From Platycnemis pennipes (lineage: Eukaryota; Arthropoda; Insecta; Odonata; Platycnemididae): 64,000 nt of DNA. The notes beneath the pieces were generated by a model. It had not been told where the DNA came from. It made no database searches and worked only from the letters and a program-made list of their open reading frames with translations. Shown piece after piece: positions 25,401 to 36,536 of this stretch. The stretch's first letter is position 1. Each line of letters opens with the position of its first letter. The position numbers were made by a program, and so were the translations under genes. The stretch lies in NCBI GenBank assembly GCA_933228895.1, contig OW121854.1, positions 54,540,609 through 54,604,608 on the forward strand, given 5' to 3'.

Positions 25401-25735
25401 AAGAATGTCTAGTTTTCTAGGTATCAGAGATGGAATACCGAGTTTCACGAAAAAACAGCACCTTAAATAATATTTAAATAATGACAATGTTTTATTCCCT
25501 GAGTACTTTAATTTCATCTTTCCCTTATATTTGTCCAGACCTGACTTCATGGATGAATCCATAAAATAAGTATTAAAATCTTCTAGTTTTCTAGGCATCA
25601 GAAATGGAACACTGAGTTTGACAAAAAAAACAGTACTACATTCAGCTAAATTTTAATACTAAAAATATTTGACTCATTGAGTTATTATAATTTCACATTT
25701 CCTTTATATCTGTTTGCACTTGGCTTAACGGGCAA
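25359..25735 (-). repeat. Two-unit tandem duplication with a repeated frame
   Basis: CTAGTTTTCTAGG followed by CATCAGA-ATGGAA and AGTTT-AC-AAAAAA-CAG blocks starts at 25409 and again at 25583, a period of 174 bases, with scattered differences. On the minus strand the frame at 25359-25598 carries matching pieces PRKLEDFNTYFMDS and PRKLDILHACCMDS. The upstream unit (minus sense) has stops, so a functional repeat protein is unlikely. Simple segmental duplication is the plain explanation. Confidence 0.55.
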
Positions 25736-25829
25736 AGAAATAATAATTAATAATTATTCCTTCATGTTAGAATTAAGCTCTCTAAGTACTAAAGCACTAA
25801 CTATGTCTAGCCAAAAATGCGTGCTCTTT
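25736..25829. other. AT-rich spacer
   Basis: Short AT-rich segment with nothing recognised. Confidence 0.35.
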
Positions 25830-26480
25830 AATTGAATCGACCTAGTTACCATATAGTGATAATCCATCGATCGCTCAACATCCGATCAGCCAGCCGGTCA
25901 TGCTCACCGCAATCCGCCACAACTGCTGCTGCTACTGCTCGCAAGCGACTACTACACTGCTTCCCAAGCCATCGGCTTGTGATAATAGAGTCCGCTCAGC
26001 GGTTTTCCACCACGTTCTGTTTTCCACACCGATTAAGGTCGATAAATGACCGTCATGCGTACGCAAGGTCTTAATAAAGACATTCGCCGCCTCGCCGTTC
26101 AACGCACCGTCAGGCCGTTCATGCTCACGGAGTACATCATGCGGGAACGCCACGCCGCCAGAGCATTGACGTGAATAACGAAGAATTTTCGTCATGGACG
26201 CATAGCGGGTGTGATAAAGGGGGAAGTGGGGTTCAGTGGGAGAGATGCTCCGAATTGAAGTTCCACGGTGGGCGATAGCCAGCTGTGTTGGTTTTAACGA
26301 GCCGGTTCGTACAGCTACGCCGTCGTCACACCCAACCCTCACCCCTTTCCCACCTCTTTAAGTCTATGAGGCCACCACGAGTTGAAAGCGACACTCTCGA
26401 ATGTTCTTCCTACTGGGAGACCTCAAAATACCCACGTGAACAACCTCTTAAACTCCAGCAAACTCAGTGATTAGCGCGGC
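25830..26480 (-). promoter_or_regulatory. CpG-rich patch with a 136-codon minus frame
   Basis: CpG-rich, non-repetitive sequence in an AT-rich setting. The minus frame 25932-26342 encodes a mixed-composition product (motifs such as CSGGVAFPHDVL and NRTWWKTAERTLL) without low complexity, unlike the frames in C/T-rich islands. I recognise no family. No splice donor was found downstream of its ATG. Options are a promoter or 5' exon of an unseen gene, an old transposon body, or chance. Confidence 0.2.
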
Positions 26481-27340
26481 CGTTATCCCTTTGCAGCTTT
26501 GCGGAATCCCTCACATTCTTCTCCAAAAATGTCTTGGGTAGGTAGGCATTTCAGTATCCTGGGTGAAACTTAAGTCCATTACTACATTGGAAACGCCTTA
26601 TGCATGAAATATAAGATGCTGGTTGTGGTAATTTATTATGTAAATACATTTATTCCTAATCCCAGGAATGTACATGAGTTTCCAGGAATGATCCATAAAA
26701 ACCCTGACCAACTAATGATAGAAAATATTTTCAGCCATGAGAGAACTTGCTGGGTCAAATTTTCCCCAATAAGTCTGATAAAATGAATTTTTCAAAGCTA
26801 TTCTCCGGCGTGAGTTTTATTTTAACCTTTCACATATTTGTATTTCCTCTATAATTGAGTCAGTACAAAAAATACAACTTGTAGAAAAAAGGTGAAGTTT
26901 ATAGAGATATTTTTAGGATTTTAGGGATGACGATTAAATTAAGTAACATAATAGCAAAATCAAGATTGTGTACACAAAATTAGAAAAATGACTTACAGAA
27001 ATTGCGGAAAATGGCTGGAGATTTTGGAAAGTATCTGCATACGTGTACTACCACAAGTTACCTCTATTCTGGCCTTTCCACTTTAGGTGAATATAGCCAT
27101 TGTCAGATTAAGCTAAACTTTAGTTATGCAGGTTAAGGTTTAAGTTACAGCGACGAATGTACTTTAGTTCAGGTGGAAGACGTTTCTTTGAAAGGATGTT
27201 TGGAGGGTAAAAGAGAAAGTATGAAAAAAGGCTTTGATTGAGTAATTGCGATTTCATTTCATTACCAAAAATGATGATTGGGGTAATTTTTCCATCAAAT
27301 TTGCTGTCACTAACGCAAAGCAACGGGAATGATCGATAAC
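26481..27340. other. AT-rich DNA, nothing recognised
   Basis: AT-rich spacer with no coding or repeat signal. Confidence 0.4.
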
Positions 27341-28220
27341 GGAAAACTGAACTTTCAATTGCAAACACGGATTTCCCTTTCGCATCGCGTTCCTCATCGG
27401 GGATTGTGCACGGGTCTCTTGTCTAATCTGACCATTCTTTCCACCCCATTTCTACCCACTCACTCTCCCCACCGCTTGGCTTTAATTCCTTTTATTTTCT
27501 GGCCATTTCCTCTCTCAATCTCTCCCTCATTCTCTCGCTTTCCCTCTCATTCCCATTCCTTTCCTCAATCCCCATCATTTCCCACCCCCTACTGTGACCA
27601 CCCACGCAAAACCCTCCATTTTTTGAAAGCCCCTCCTTTGCCTTCCCATCCCCTTATCAATCTCGCGAGGAGGAGAAGGAAGAAGAAGATGGGGAAAATA
27701 AAAGAAATCCCCCTCCCTCCACCCCTCACAAACCCCGCGACCTTTTATTTCCAAAGGGTCTCCTTCTCTCCCCTTGAAATATCCTCCCTTTCCCTACAGA
27801 ATCTTGCCACTTCTGTCCCCTTTCTTGATTCCCATTCCGACGTCTTCCCCACCTTCGCGCAAGTGCTTCCCTTCCTCCTCCTCCTCCTGGTCCTTACGTC
27901 CGTGCCCCTCCTTGAGCCACTAGATCTCTTCCTCCATCTTCACTAAGCTGCAACCTTCCCAGTATTTTCCCCTGTCCTGCCTCTCTTGGCATTCTCCCCC
28001 CCACTTCCCTTTGTTTAGTCTCGTTCTCGTTGATTGAAAAAGGCATTATGTGCCACTCCGTAACCTTCACGCTCCGCTCCCTCCCACCCTTTTTACACCG
28101 CTGCTTTTATGCTTATCTAAGACCCGTTTGCCCCCGCAATGTACCACCATGTTCTTCACGTAATGACTTCTGAAATTCCGCATTCTCCTTTTTTAAACTC
28201 CCTCTTACTTCAACCGAGAT
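27341..28220. other. Large C/T-rich island
   Basis: About 800 bases of pyrimidine-rich plus strand with one short A/G insert near 27668-27710. The plus frame 27329-27946 (205 codons) is Ser/Pro/Leu/Phe-rich low-complexity sequence, explained by the lack of stop codons in C/T tracts. No domain is visible. Confidence 0.5.
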
Positions 28221-28441
28221 GAATTAGGATGGTACGCGGGGCTTTAACAAATATTCTTCGAGGAAGATATGTAATGACCTCCAAAGATAACGCGTTTGAT
28301 TTGAATGCATGGCGGAGGGGTATGCATAAAAATGTGAGAAAATAAAACAATACGACCCATCAACAACATAAAAGAGTAGTGGTGGAACAAATCCTACAGA
28401 TGTATTACATGCATTCACATATAAACCACAGTATTAATAAT
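28221..28441. other. Spacer, nothing recognised
   Basis: AT-rich DNA. The short minus frame here has no motif. Confidence 0.35.
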
Positions 28442-28640
28442 ACAATAATTGCCATGCGAAAAAATTCACCTGGACCGGGAATCGAACCACGGACCTTTGT
28501 CTTCCCGTGGTCTGCGCAGTGGTCACCGCAGTGGCCCTGAAAGCCAAAGGTCCGTGGTTCAATTCCCGGTCCAGGTGAATTTTTTCGCATGGCAATTATT
28601 GTGAATTTCACCTCCGTACAAGTGGCAGGCTTGAAATATC
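28442..28640 (+). repeat. Near-perfect foldback element with tRNA-like centre
   Basis: Arms of 58 bases (28442-28499 and 28545-28602) are reverse complements with one mismatch, separated by 45 bases. Each arm carries the B-box-like GGTTC(G/A)ATTCC, so the B box occurs on both strands. The loop plus right arm (about 28503-28575) resembles a tRNA: GTGGTCTGCGCAGTGG is A-box-like, TGGC and GCCA can pair around a seven-base loop with TGA at the anticodon position, and a T-arm follows. T-stem pairing is imperfect and the base before the anticodon is C rather than T, so a working tRNA is unlikely. A related, older copy is at 22711-22910. I infer a SINE-derived foldback. Confidence 0.75.
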
Positions 28641-29274
28641 TTGCATTTGCCGCTAAGTATTAATTTTGCCCAAGGTCATTTTCTCGTAAACTTTGATCAG
28701 AACACGTTACGTTCTATAAATAATGCGGAAAGCATGATGGTAATGGACTCATAAAGGAAGTAATTAAACATTAATACTGTATGAAAATACATTCAAGATT
28801 AAATTCAAATGAATTTTTTATTTCATCCGTAAAGCTTTGATAAAAAATGTTACACTATTTTTAATCAATGCTTTGTGAAGTTATTTCCTAGATTTCACAT
28901 TTCATTTTCTTCACTCTTATTCATTAAGGGTGCTGCATGATTTCCTTCTTGAACGACTGTGGCCATCAATTTTTTACACCTGATAACAGGACAGCATTCT
29001 CCTGAATGACGTCTAGTTCTCTTGAGTAAATACGGTATCTCTTTGACGACGAAATGGTGAGCATAATATGTGCTAAGTTATTCACTCCAATAGTTGTCCA
29101 AAGTCTTAAATAAGCAATGTGGAAGCGCGTTACATACTATTGGTTCAACTAATATCAAGTCATCCTATTTTTCCAGTTGCGAAGTAATATTCAAAGCAAT
29201 GAACGATATACCTATGCATTTGAATGTTTAGACTTACAGACATGAATGTATTTGTGTGTCGCGGAATATCTACA
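28641..29274. other. AT-rich DNA, nothing recognised
   Basis: AT-rich spacer without recognisable features. Confidence 0.4.
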
Positions 29275-29360
29275 TCTAGATATGTACATCTACGTGATGC
29301 CCTGCAAGCCACCACGAGGGTGTGTGGCAGGGGGTGAAGATCACCAAGCATGCATCTATT
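29275..29360 (+). repeat. CCCTGC...GCAGGG hairpin repeat, copy 1
   Basis: CCCTGCAAGCCACC (from 29300) and GGGTGTGTGGCAGGG (to 29332) can pair CCCTGC with GCAGGG and CCAC with GTGG. Upstream are repeated TACATCTA units; downstream is GATCACCAAGCA. Related sequences occur at 43171-43204, 51878-51910 (both reversed) and 60633-60690. A conserved hairpin followed by a shared tail suggests the 3' end of a non-LTR element or a SINE. The family is not identified. Confidence 0.6.
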
Positions 29361-32300
29361 GTAAGACATGACCTCTTATTGAATAGACTGGTAGACCAGT
29401 TGCCTGATTGCTGAGGAGCTATAAGGAGAACCTGCAAATTCCACGGATCCACAGGATGCGTTGTTTGACATGCGCAGCCAAACGTAAGTTGTGTTATTTC
29501 TGTAACATAAGATCCTCCTGGTGAACTGCAGGCGACTGAAGGAAAGGATTTCCACCCCTCACTTCGGAGTAAACGCTACTTCATCACGATTGTATGAAAG
29601 GTAGTGGAAGGTCTATAAGGAAAGAAACAACGTATATAGTGCCAGAATTGCCCATATGGTAATAAAAAACAACGTTCAACTCAAAAAATAAGGTATCTAA
29701 ATCTCAATTGGGTGTTCATACAGAATTAGTAAAGATATTTGGATTGCTATCAGCTGAGTCGGAGAAACGATCGCCGTCGGAGAAACGAACCATCTAATGG
29801 CCGTAGAATATGGCACGAGGCAGATATGTGGGTGAATTTCCAGAGCTCTCGGAAGAATGTGGTTAAATCAATCAATTTTTATACCCATTTATCCAATTAT
29901 ATCTTCTTTAGTAATTTCAGGGTTGTAAATATTTTGAATACGGACATAAGGATCCTGCGATGATAGGAAAATGAGGTGATAGGAAAGGCACACAAACGAG
30001 TAAGTCCTTAAAAATGATACGGGTGAGTATAAAAATATGGATGGCGTAGTTCGCCAAGGACGATTGTATTTTTGAAGGTCGTGAGGGAAGAAATAATTTG
30101 AGCAAATAAGGGTAGGGATGAGTACAAGTAGTTTGGTTAAAATAATGGAAGATGAGAGACATGGCAAACTAAAACCGGATATCATGTGAAAGATATGGGT
30201 TTTGAGCGCATACAATTCACCTCAACCAGTACATCACTACTGACAATAATATCCTTAAAGGTTAAATAGGTTTAATAGGGAGCGGGTTGCTGCTCTTGGC
30301 ACTCGTCCACCTCGCATTTATTGTTTTCTTCAGATTCTAGCAAGAAATGGAGGACTCGCGTATTATTTCTAACTCATCCACTTTTCACGTGTGCGCCTGC
30401 TATTTGCTTCTCTTAGTCTCCATAAAATAATGACATAATTTCGGATTATTTCTCATTGTTTTCCAAGTCAACCACGGCAGTTAGGACGATAATACGGTAA
30501 TATGATACAATACTCATGCACAATACACAGTAAAACAGCACAGTGCAATAAAATATGATACGGTAATATGATATGTCAATACAATTTTGATTTTGGACTC
30601 TCAATAAAAATTAAGCTCAGTGTTCCACAAGAACTAAAGTTACATGAATGACTCTCATTTTGTCCCGAAAAGAAGAGAAAAAATAACGTCGATAAAATAG
30701 ATGAAGTACAGTAACAAATCTCGTTATGCTGGTAATAAAATATTTGTAATTAATTGCTGTGCGTTATTCACCACTATTGTGGTACGTATTTTTTAGTGAT
30801 AAATGGGTATCAGCCAGCAATACAACGTAACCAGCTAAGATAAACTTAGCCATGACAATCATTAAACGTGACGATTCCTCTTTTAGTAAACGAACTCTAC
30901 ACCCATACTAGCCTACGGAATCTCTGGACCCTGACAACATCTTATCTTACAACAAAAAGTCATAATGAGAGACGGAAAAATAAAATCCATAGCAAGAATT
31001 AGAATGCGAAGTTAGATTGTAAAAATGTAAGGCGAATCAAGTAAGGGATAGTAAAAAAGAGAATATTAGTAGAATGGCAGGTTTAACAAGCCCCTAAGAC
31101 AATATTTCTGCCGGGGGAAGTACAAAGAACGACAAAATTTCACCGAATATACAAGGCAGTATTTACGTCATTTAAAATAATGTTAACACACTATACTCTC
31201 TGAATTTCAAAAGTGTTAATACAGCTTTACGGAAAGCTTTTCTTCCAGTCTTTGCATTATTTCAGAAACAAGGACTGAAAAATTCCAATTTAACATTGAA
31301 CTAACATTCCGATCAGCGAACACAAACGCTAAAAACCAAAAGAGCTAGATATTTTAATATCTTTTGTGGTGTTTATTGCACGTTCCTGGGAAAATTAAGG
31401 GAGAGAGCAACTCAAATAAAACTTCAAAGTCAAGGTGAAACCATTATCGCGGCACAAAGACCTCCACTATAACTAAATTCAGCCAGATGTTTGCTATCTT
31501 GTCTTCATCTCCTACTGAGACTTTAGAAACAATGCCCAATCTCATTTGTGAATTCATCATCCAATAAAAAGGCAGCTTTCAAGCGTTGACAAACTTCTGT
31601 TTACCGAGGAATGGGAGCATAGAGCAACTTGCGTCAAAAACTTTGGCTTTGCATTAATCAGTGAAAATCCGTGGTAACTTCTACACGAATGTCCCCGAGC
31701 TACTTCACCTCAGAAAATCCTTGTCAGCTTAAACAATTCGTATTTCATATATAAGACAATTAGAACAAAGTTACACAAAGATGAAAAAATTCAGTAGGAT
31801 GCTCATAAGCAATAAACTTAATTAACCACTGGCTCCTGCCAAGAATAAATATTTAAACAAAAATATTTCTTTTGATTAGAAATAAGGTAAGAAATTTAGA
31901 TAAGATAAGAAATTATGTTTTATAAGTTTTGACAATTCTCTATTCTTTTCAGGGGAATAAATTGTAAAACCCAAGAGGAAAAAAGTTACGCATTGGGAGT
32001 TTTTTTAAAAGAGAATATTTTAAGAGAGATGTAATAAAAGAGTATTTCTGAATACTTCTACTTTGGTTCCTTGAATGTTTGTTGGTTGTTAACCCATGCA
32101 ATATGACGGCTATGGAATACAGGTTGGCAATTCGGCAGCCTAGCAAACCGAAAATTGCGAGTTTAACTCTTGACTTGTACATTGACTTAGTATTCGTTCG
32201 AGGATTAAGCTTAGGATAGAATTAGGTTAGACGGTGAAATATAACCTTACCACTTGTGGCACCTGAGAAAGAAATATTCGGCTACAACTATTGAGAAAAC

Positions 32301-32639
32301 GCCATTTTAAAGGACAATTATCCTTTTTGAAATCAATAGAATATCAAGCCTTTTAGGAAATAGTACCGAAAAAATGCAGTGAAAAATGTGACAAAAATGT
32401 AAACGTTTTTACTATCATTTCCATGTTTTTCAAACAAAGTCAACTTTGGAAATAAAGCTTTTATCATTTTGGTAACATTAAGTTCAAGGACACTAAATAG
32501 CTGAAGTAAAATTCTCCTTTTACGCATCGTCGTTGTAATGAACGCATATGCCTGTTACTCTTGCGGCATTTCACGTCCTTCTGAGGACCTTTTAAAAAGA
32601 ACGGAGCATCATACCAACAACAGCACTTTTCCAGCCATT
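29361..32639. other. Long AT-rich stretch, nothing recognised
   Basis: About 3.3 kb of mostly AT-rich DNA. A 14-base word, ACGGTAATATGATA, occurs twice near 30494 and 30559. Frames at 29739-29963 (plus), 29889-30215 and 31949-32182 (minus) lack motifs. No gene or transposon end was found. Confidence 0.4.
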
Positions 32640-33600
32640 GTCCTCATCTCCGAACTCTTTTCATTTACAATAATTCACCGTCATCTTCGATAACACCACT
32701 TGAACTCCTTCCGGCATCTTCCTAACCATTCTCCTCTCCCTGACTTTGCAACTCACCCGTCGCTGATTCGCCTCTCAGCGTCCTTAGGATCGTCCTCGGC
32801 TTAGCCGGAAGTATTCTTTAGTGCGTTTTCATCTCCCATGATCATCAATTCATGGCACCGAATAGCTTTCAACGTTGAAAAAAAACTCGGTTAGAATAAT
32901 CAATCAAACTGCCTATACTCCCCTTAACCCCTATCTTTTCAGCATCTTGCTATTTTTCTCCGTCACCCAAGTTCCACTCTATCTCACGACCTTTCTTCCT
33001 CTCACTCGCTTCCCTCCTTTCTCTTACCCTTTCCCCCGAGTCCCCCTTCGGAGACCAACCATCACTCTCTGCCTCACTTAAACCTTTCGTCCCCCTCCAC
33101 CAAAGTATACGCATTCACATACATACACAACTCTCTCTTTCCCCATCCCTTCTTTATCCGAAGTCTCCCCCCGCTTTCTTCTTACCCAAACTTCTTTCTT
33201 TTATCCCTTCTTCCTTCTTTCCCTTTCCCCACTTCAGGGGTCTCAACTTTTCTCACGAGAAGCCTTATCCCTCTCCTATGCCCAAAACCCTTGCAACTCT
33301 CTCTAAACTCTTCCGGACTCGCTCCAAACCCCAGCTCCCCTTTCCCTCCCCTCAATCCTTCCCTCTTGACCTTTCCGTGGTCCACTCACACGCACTCGCA
33401 TTCAAAATGCTTCCGTATCTATAATGCCGTGAGGTTTCCACCCTCTCGTGTTTCGCCCTTCCCACCGCTCAATCCTTACTCTCAATCCTCGACAGTCCCT
33501 ATCGTTGGCAAACTTATGCCTTGTTTTCTTTCACAGATCGTTTTTTGGAGAGATCTACCGTGAAAATTCCAGCGTCCAGTTTTCGTATCCTTGTACAGTT
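32640..33600. other. Large C/T-rich island
   Basis: Pyrimidine-rich plus strand with a moderately mixed start near 32640-32800. Frames at 32875-33081, 33291-33563 (plus) and 33182-33385 (minus) are compositional. No gene is supported. Confidence 0.45.
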
Positions 33601-34154
33601 TACGATTCCCTTCCAATTTTCTATTCTTGAATCCATCCAAGAGTTTTTCCGACATTTTTGGGAGATCTGATCAAAATGGTTGATGGTCTGCCGTTGCTAA
33701 TCGGATAGTGAGACCACTCTCGCATGCTCTTTAACAAAAATGATTCTTCCACTACGGGATAGCACAATAATTTATTTCAAGCTATTAGTAAATTTACTTG
33801 AGCGTAGTGTAATTTATTTATTTTCAATTTAATTTGTCTCACACACAACACAAATTAATATAGACATTTATCATAATAAATTACCCTCACAATATATCAC
33901 TTTCACTCTTGGTATCTTCAGGCTCAATTTTTACAGGCCATAGATCACTTCACGAGCCACTTCACTTTTCACTCTCACATAAAATATAACAAGTACCCTC
34001 TTAAAAATAAGTACCTACATAATAGTGGGGAGTGGACCGCTTTATCCCTCTAGTTTATCTGGAGTTCCTAGCTGAGGCGATCCCCGTCTCCTTGGTTAAT
34101 CCTGGCTTCTCCGCCACCTTCCTTTTCTCTCTTGTTAGACTTAGTCGCCACTTT

Positions 34155-34240
34155 CCACTTCACTGTTGTCAGACCATCAGACTAGAAGCTAGACGCCCCT
34201 TCACTGTTCTTAGACTATCAGACTCGCCTAGAAGCCCCGT
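34155..34240. repeat. Short tandem duplication inside the solo LTR
   Basis: Two adjacent units share CTTCACTGTT, CAGAC or TAGAC, (C/T)ATCAGACT and TAGAAGC, each about 40 bases. They lie just downstream of the TATA box in the minus sense, in the likely transcribed part of the LTR. Confidence 0.5.
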
Positions 34241-34256
34241 CTCGCTCTTCGTCCCT

Positions 34257-34267
34257 CTTTATATAGG
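34257..34267 (-). promoter_or_regulatory. TATA box of the solo LTR
   Basis: CCTATATAAAG read on the minus strand, about 260 bases from the LTR start. GC-rich sequence follows, as expected at an LTR transcription start. Activity is not known. Confidence 0.55.
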
Positions 34268-34533
34268 CACACTCCTAATTGTTAACGCTCGGCCAAAATT
34301 AGTCTCCCTCCGTAACCTGCCGCGAGTTCAACAATAGCCTGCGAGACAATTTCTATTCTTGGGAATGCATCTCCCGAATGACCTGAATCACCAGGCTCAA
34401 TGACAAATTGGCCATTGTCGAGGCCGACGCCATATTTCCCTATGTCTCCGTATAAATATTCTGTACAAAAACCAACATGGCGGCTCCCCAACTCCCCAGC
34501 ATGCCATGGCTAAAAATTGATACGTTACAGTAG

Positions 34534-36000
34534 TTGATGAATTCATATTTTTAAACCAGACCAGAGATGATTATTATGACAGTGGCACTGCCGTCATAAG
34601 AAACCGTCCATTTGGAATGGAAAAAAAGTACTCAAGTGACTAAACCAACCTGATTAAAGCTTGCTTTGCTTTTGCCGCGACGTGAATAATAATTATAATG
34701 ATGGATAACACTTTATTATGGAAACAAAAGACGATAGTTTCATTATATCTTTTGACCTGTGATGAGCAAATCTCTGTTGCAATGGGTATGCTTTGGGAAT
34801 GCATATTATTTACATCAACTAAGGCGTAATACGCAACTCGAGCATCTTTAGCTTTTAGGATAAAAATAGCAACATGAAGTTTACGAGCATACATTAAGAA
34901 TTGACAACCGAAAATACTTCATTCGTATCATTCGAAGAGGTTACAGTGCCATTTCTTAAATTAAATCACGTAACGACTAAGAGTGACTAGAAAATGTGCA
35001 CTATTGGAATGAAAGTGTTTCCGCAGATTAAATTAAAAGAGGTAATTTCAATCAAGAAAAGTGAAGTAATACATTCCCGGATGACAAATATACTTTTTCA
35101 AGCAATGTTATTATCGAAAGTGGCAATGATAAAATAAAATAAAAAGGTATTCTATTCCTACCGAATTGCTGAAAGACTTTTCGGAGAGACGGATGAATAT
35201 TAGTTGGCACACAAAGCTTCGAGGCGATGACAAAGTCAATAAAAACTTTAATGTGGAGCGTTACGTTTTATGGCTGTTAAATGTGGACGTTAAGCAGGGG
35301 GACTGAACACACTTTGTGGGTCTATAGAAGATTTTGAGGAAGATGTATAATGTAAGTCTGTTCAAGAGGTGAGCAAACAAAAAAGTGCGTGAGGAAAGTG
35401 ATTCGGGGATGAGTATTTGTAGGGTAAAAATAAAGTGGAAGCACAGGAGAAAAACGGTTCCTCAAGAATAGAATCGACACTTTATATCTTTTGAGATGAG
35501 AGAGGGAGAACATGACTAGAAGTACCATCTTTTTTGTACTTCGAATATTTTAACATTGAAAGCCCATAAGGCAAAATTTGGATTTTAGGTTGGACCCTAT
35601 TTCTGGGGTCAAAAAGTCATATTTTTCATATTTTGCTTAGACTCAACAAAACTTACATCCTTTTTCTAGCCAGGTACCAAATTGTATTGTTGTGGCTCGA
35701 AAGGAAGTGTCTAAAATTACAGGTTATAAATGACACACGATCAATGGGACACTCTGTATAACGCCATGGTACTCCGCAACATCGTCACGTACTCAACCAG
35801 TAGAGGGTTTTTCGGTAACGGGTCACACTGCTACTTGGTACCTATAAGCGTCTGGATAAAACACAGACTCACCTGAGGAAAATCACCACCAACATGTCTT
35901 TAAATTAAATTCAATTCCACAGAGCTTTCTTCTGGTTTAATTCCCATAATACTCTGCCTACTAACCCAGATATAGAATAGCTATTCCTTTCTTCTCACTT
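34534..36000. other. AT-rich DNA, nothing firm
   Basis: AT-rich spacer. At 35742-35757 there is GGGACACTCTGTATAA, close to a word I associate with widespread insect repeats. No boundary could be drawn, so it is not called as an element. Confidence 0.35.
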
Positions 36001-36220
36001 CCATTCCTAGGATTGGTTTAACGTGGCTCCCCATTCGATTCTCCTATTGGCTAACCTCTTCATAATCTTCTGCTTCCCATGCTTCACTATGTGCTCCATA
36101 TCTCTCATGCGAAATCCTTTTTTTCCGTCTTTCCTAAACACTTTTCACTCAAGAACTGTCCTCTTCAGGCCATCATATCTCAAGATTAGACCAATTAACC
36201 TTTTCCGTTTCAAAGTTTAA
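36001..36220 (-). pseudogene. RTE-like LINE 3' fragment, copy A
   Basis: The minus strand encodes a degraded C-terminal tail of a reverse-transcriptase protein: NLIGLILRYD-like, then RMRDME, then RLANRRIEWGATLNQS and a stop, as in the intact fragment at 39520-39899. The C-terminal pattern LGH..R.D....GK..G...GR.R...., ending DRR.EWR.A, is typical of the RTE clade. Frameshifts break the frame. The start toward the 5' side ends at about 36220, so the copy is strongly 5'-truncated. No target duplication was found. Confidence 0.75.
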
Positions 36221-36231
36221 GCCGACTTTCT

Positions 36232-36248
36232 CCCCCCCCCCCCCCCCC
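36232..36248 (+). repeat. C17 homopolymer
   Basis: Seventeen C residues directly beside RTE copy A. Such runs are prone to length error in sequencing. Confidence 0.85.
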
Positions 36249-36536
36249 TCACTATTCTTAGCACTAAGCATAATAGGAAGACAGTTAATTACTCGTTCAA
36301 TATATTTAACTCCTTTATTATTTTACAGCATCACATTTAAAACAACCAATCCCAGGGTTATTGAGTCATGGTATTGAGTATTTTAACCACCGTATAGATG
36401 CCATATTGGTATGCAGTACGTAAAAGGTATTAGCATGCAGTAGCAATAAGGTATTGGTATGCAATAAGGGGAAATAAGCCAGGATAAATTTTAAACTATG
36501 AAAATAAAAAATCTAAGAGCTGGAACAGTTCTGTTA
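36249..36536. other. AT-rich spacer
   Basis: AT-rich DNA with imperfect repeats of GGTATTGGTATGCA and GGTATTAGCATGCAGTA near 36405-36470. No gene was seen. Confidence 0.4.

Larger units (their letters stand above)
33808..34529 (-). mobile_element. Solo LTR, minus orientation, GTAG target duplication
   Basis: A 722-bp unit starts TGTAA and ends TTACA, the TG...CA form of LTRs, and is flanked on both sides by GTAG (33804-33807 and 34530-34533). A 4-bp duplication is common for Ty3/Gypsy-type elements. On the minus strand there is a TATATAAAG box at 34257-34267 placed like an LTR promoter, and AATAAATAAATTACA at the end, giving a poly(A) signal. No internal region adjoins either side, so this is a solo LTR, probably left by LTR-LTR recombination. 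The plus frame 34032-34337 inside it is incidental. Confidence 0.75.

Noticed and set aside
25932..26342. Bacterial contamination, from the CpG-rich, protein-like frame
   Set aside because: Flanks grade smoothly into the same AT-rich DNA, and I recognise no bacterial family. Kept as a weak finding only.
27329..27946. 205-codon open frame
   Set aside because: Same reason: pyrimidine-rich island, low-complexity product, no recognisable motif.
28503..28575. Functional tRNA gene
   Set aside because: T-stem pairing is imperfect, the base before the anticodon is C, and the sequence is one arm of a foldback repeat with a second copy at 22711.
34032..34337. 101-codon frame as a gene
   Set aside because: It lies inside the solo LTR on the opposite strand from the LTR promoter, with no motif.
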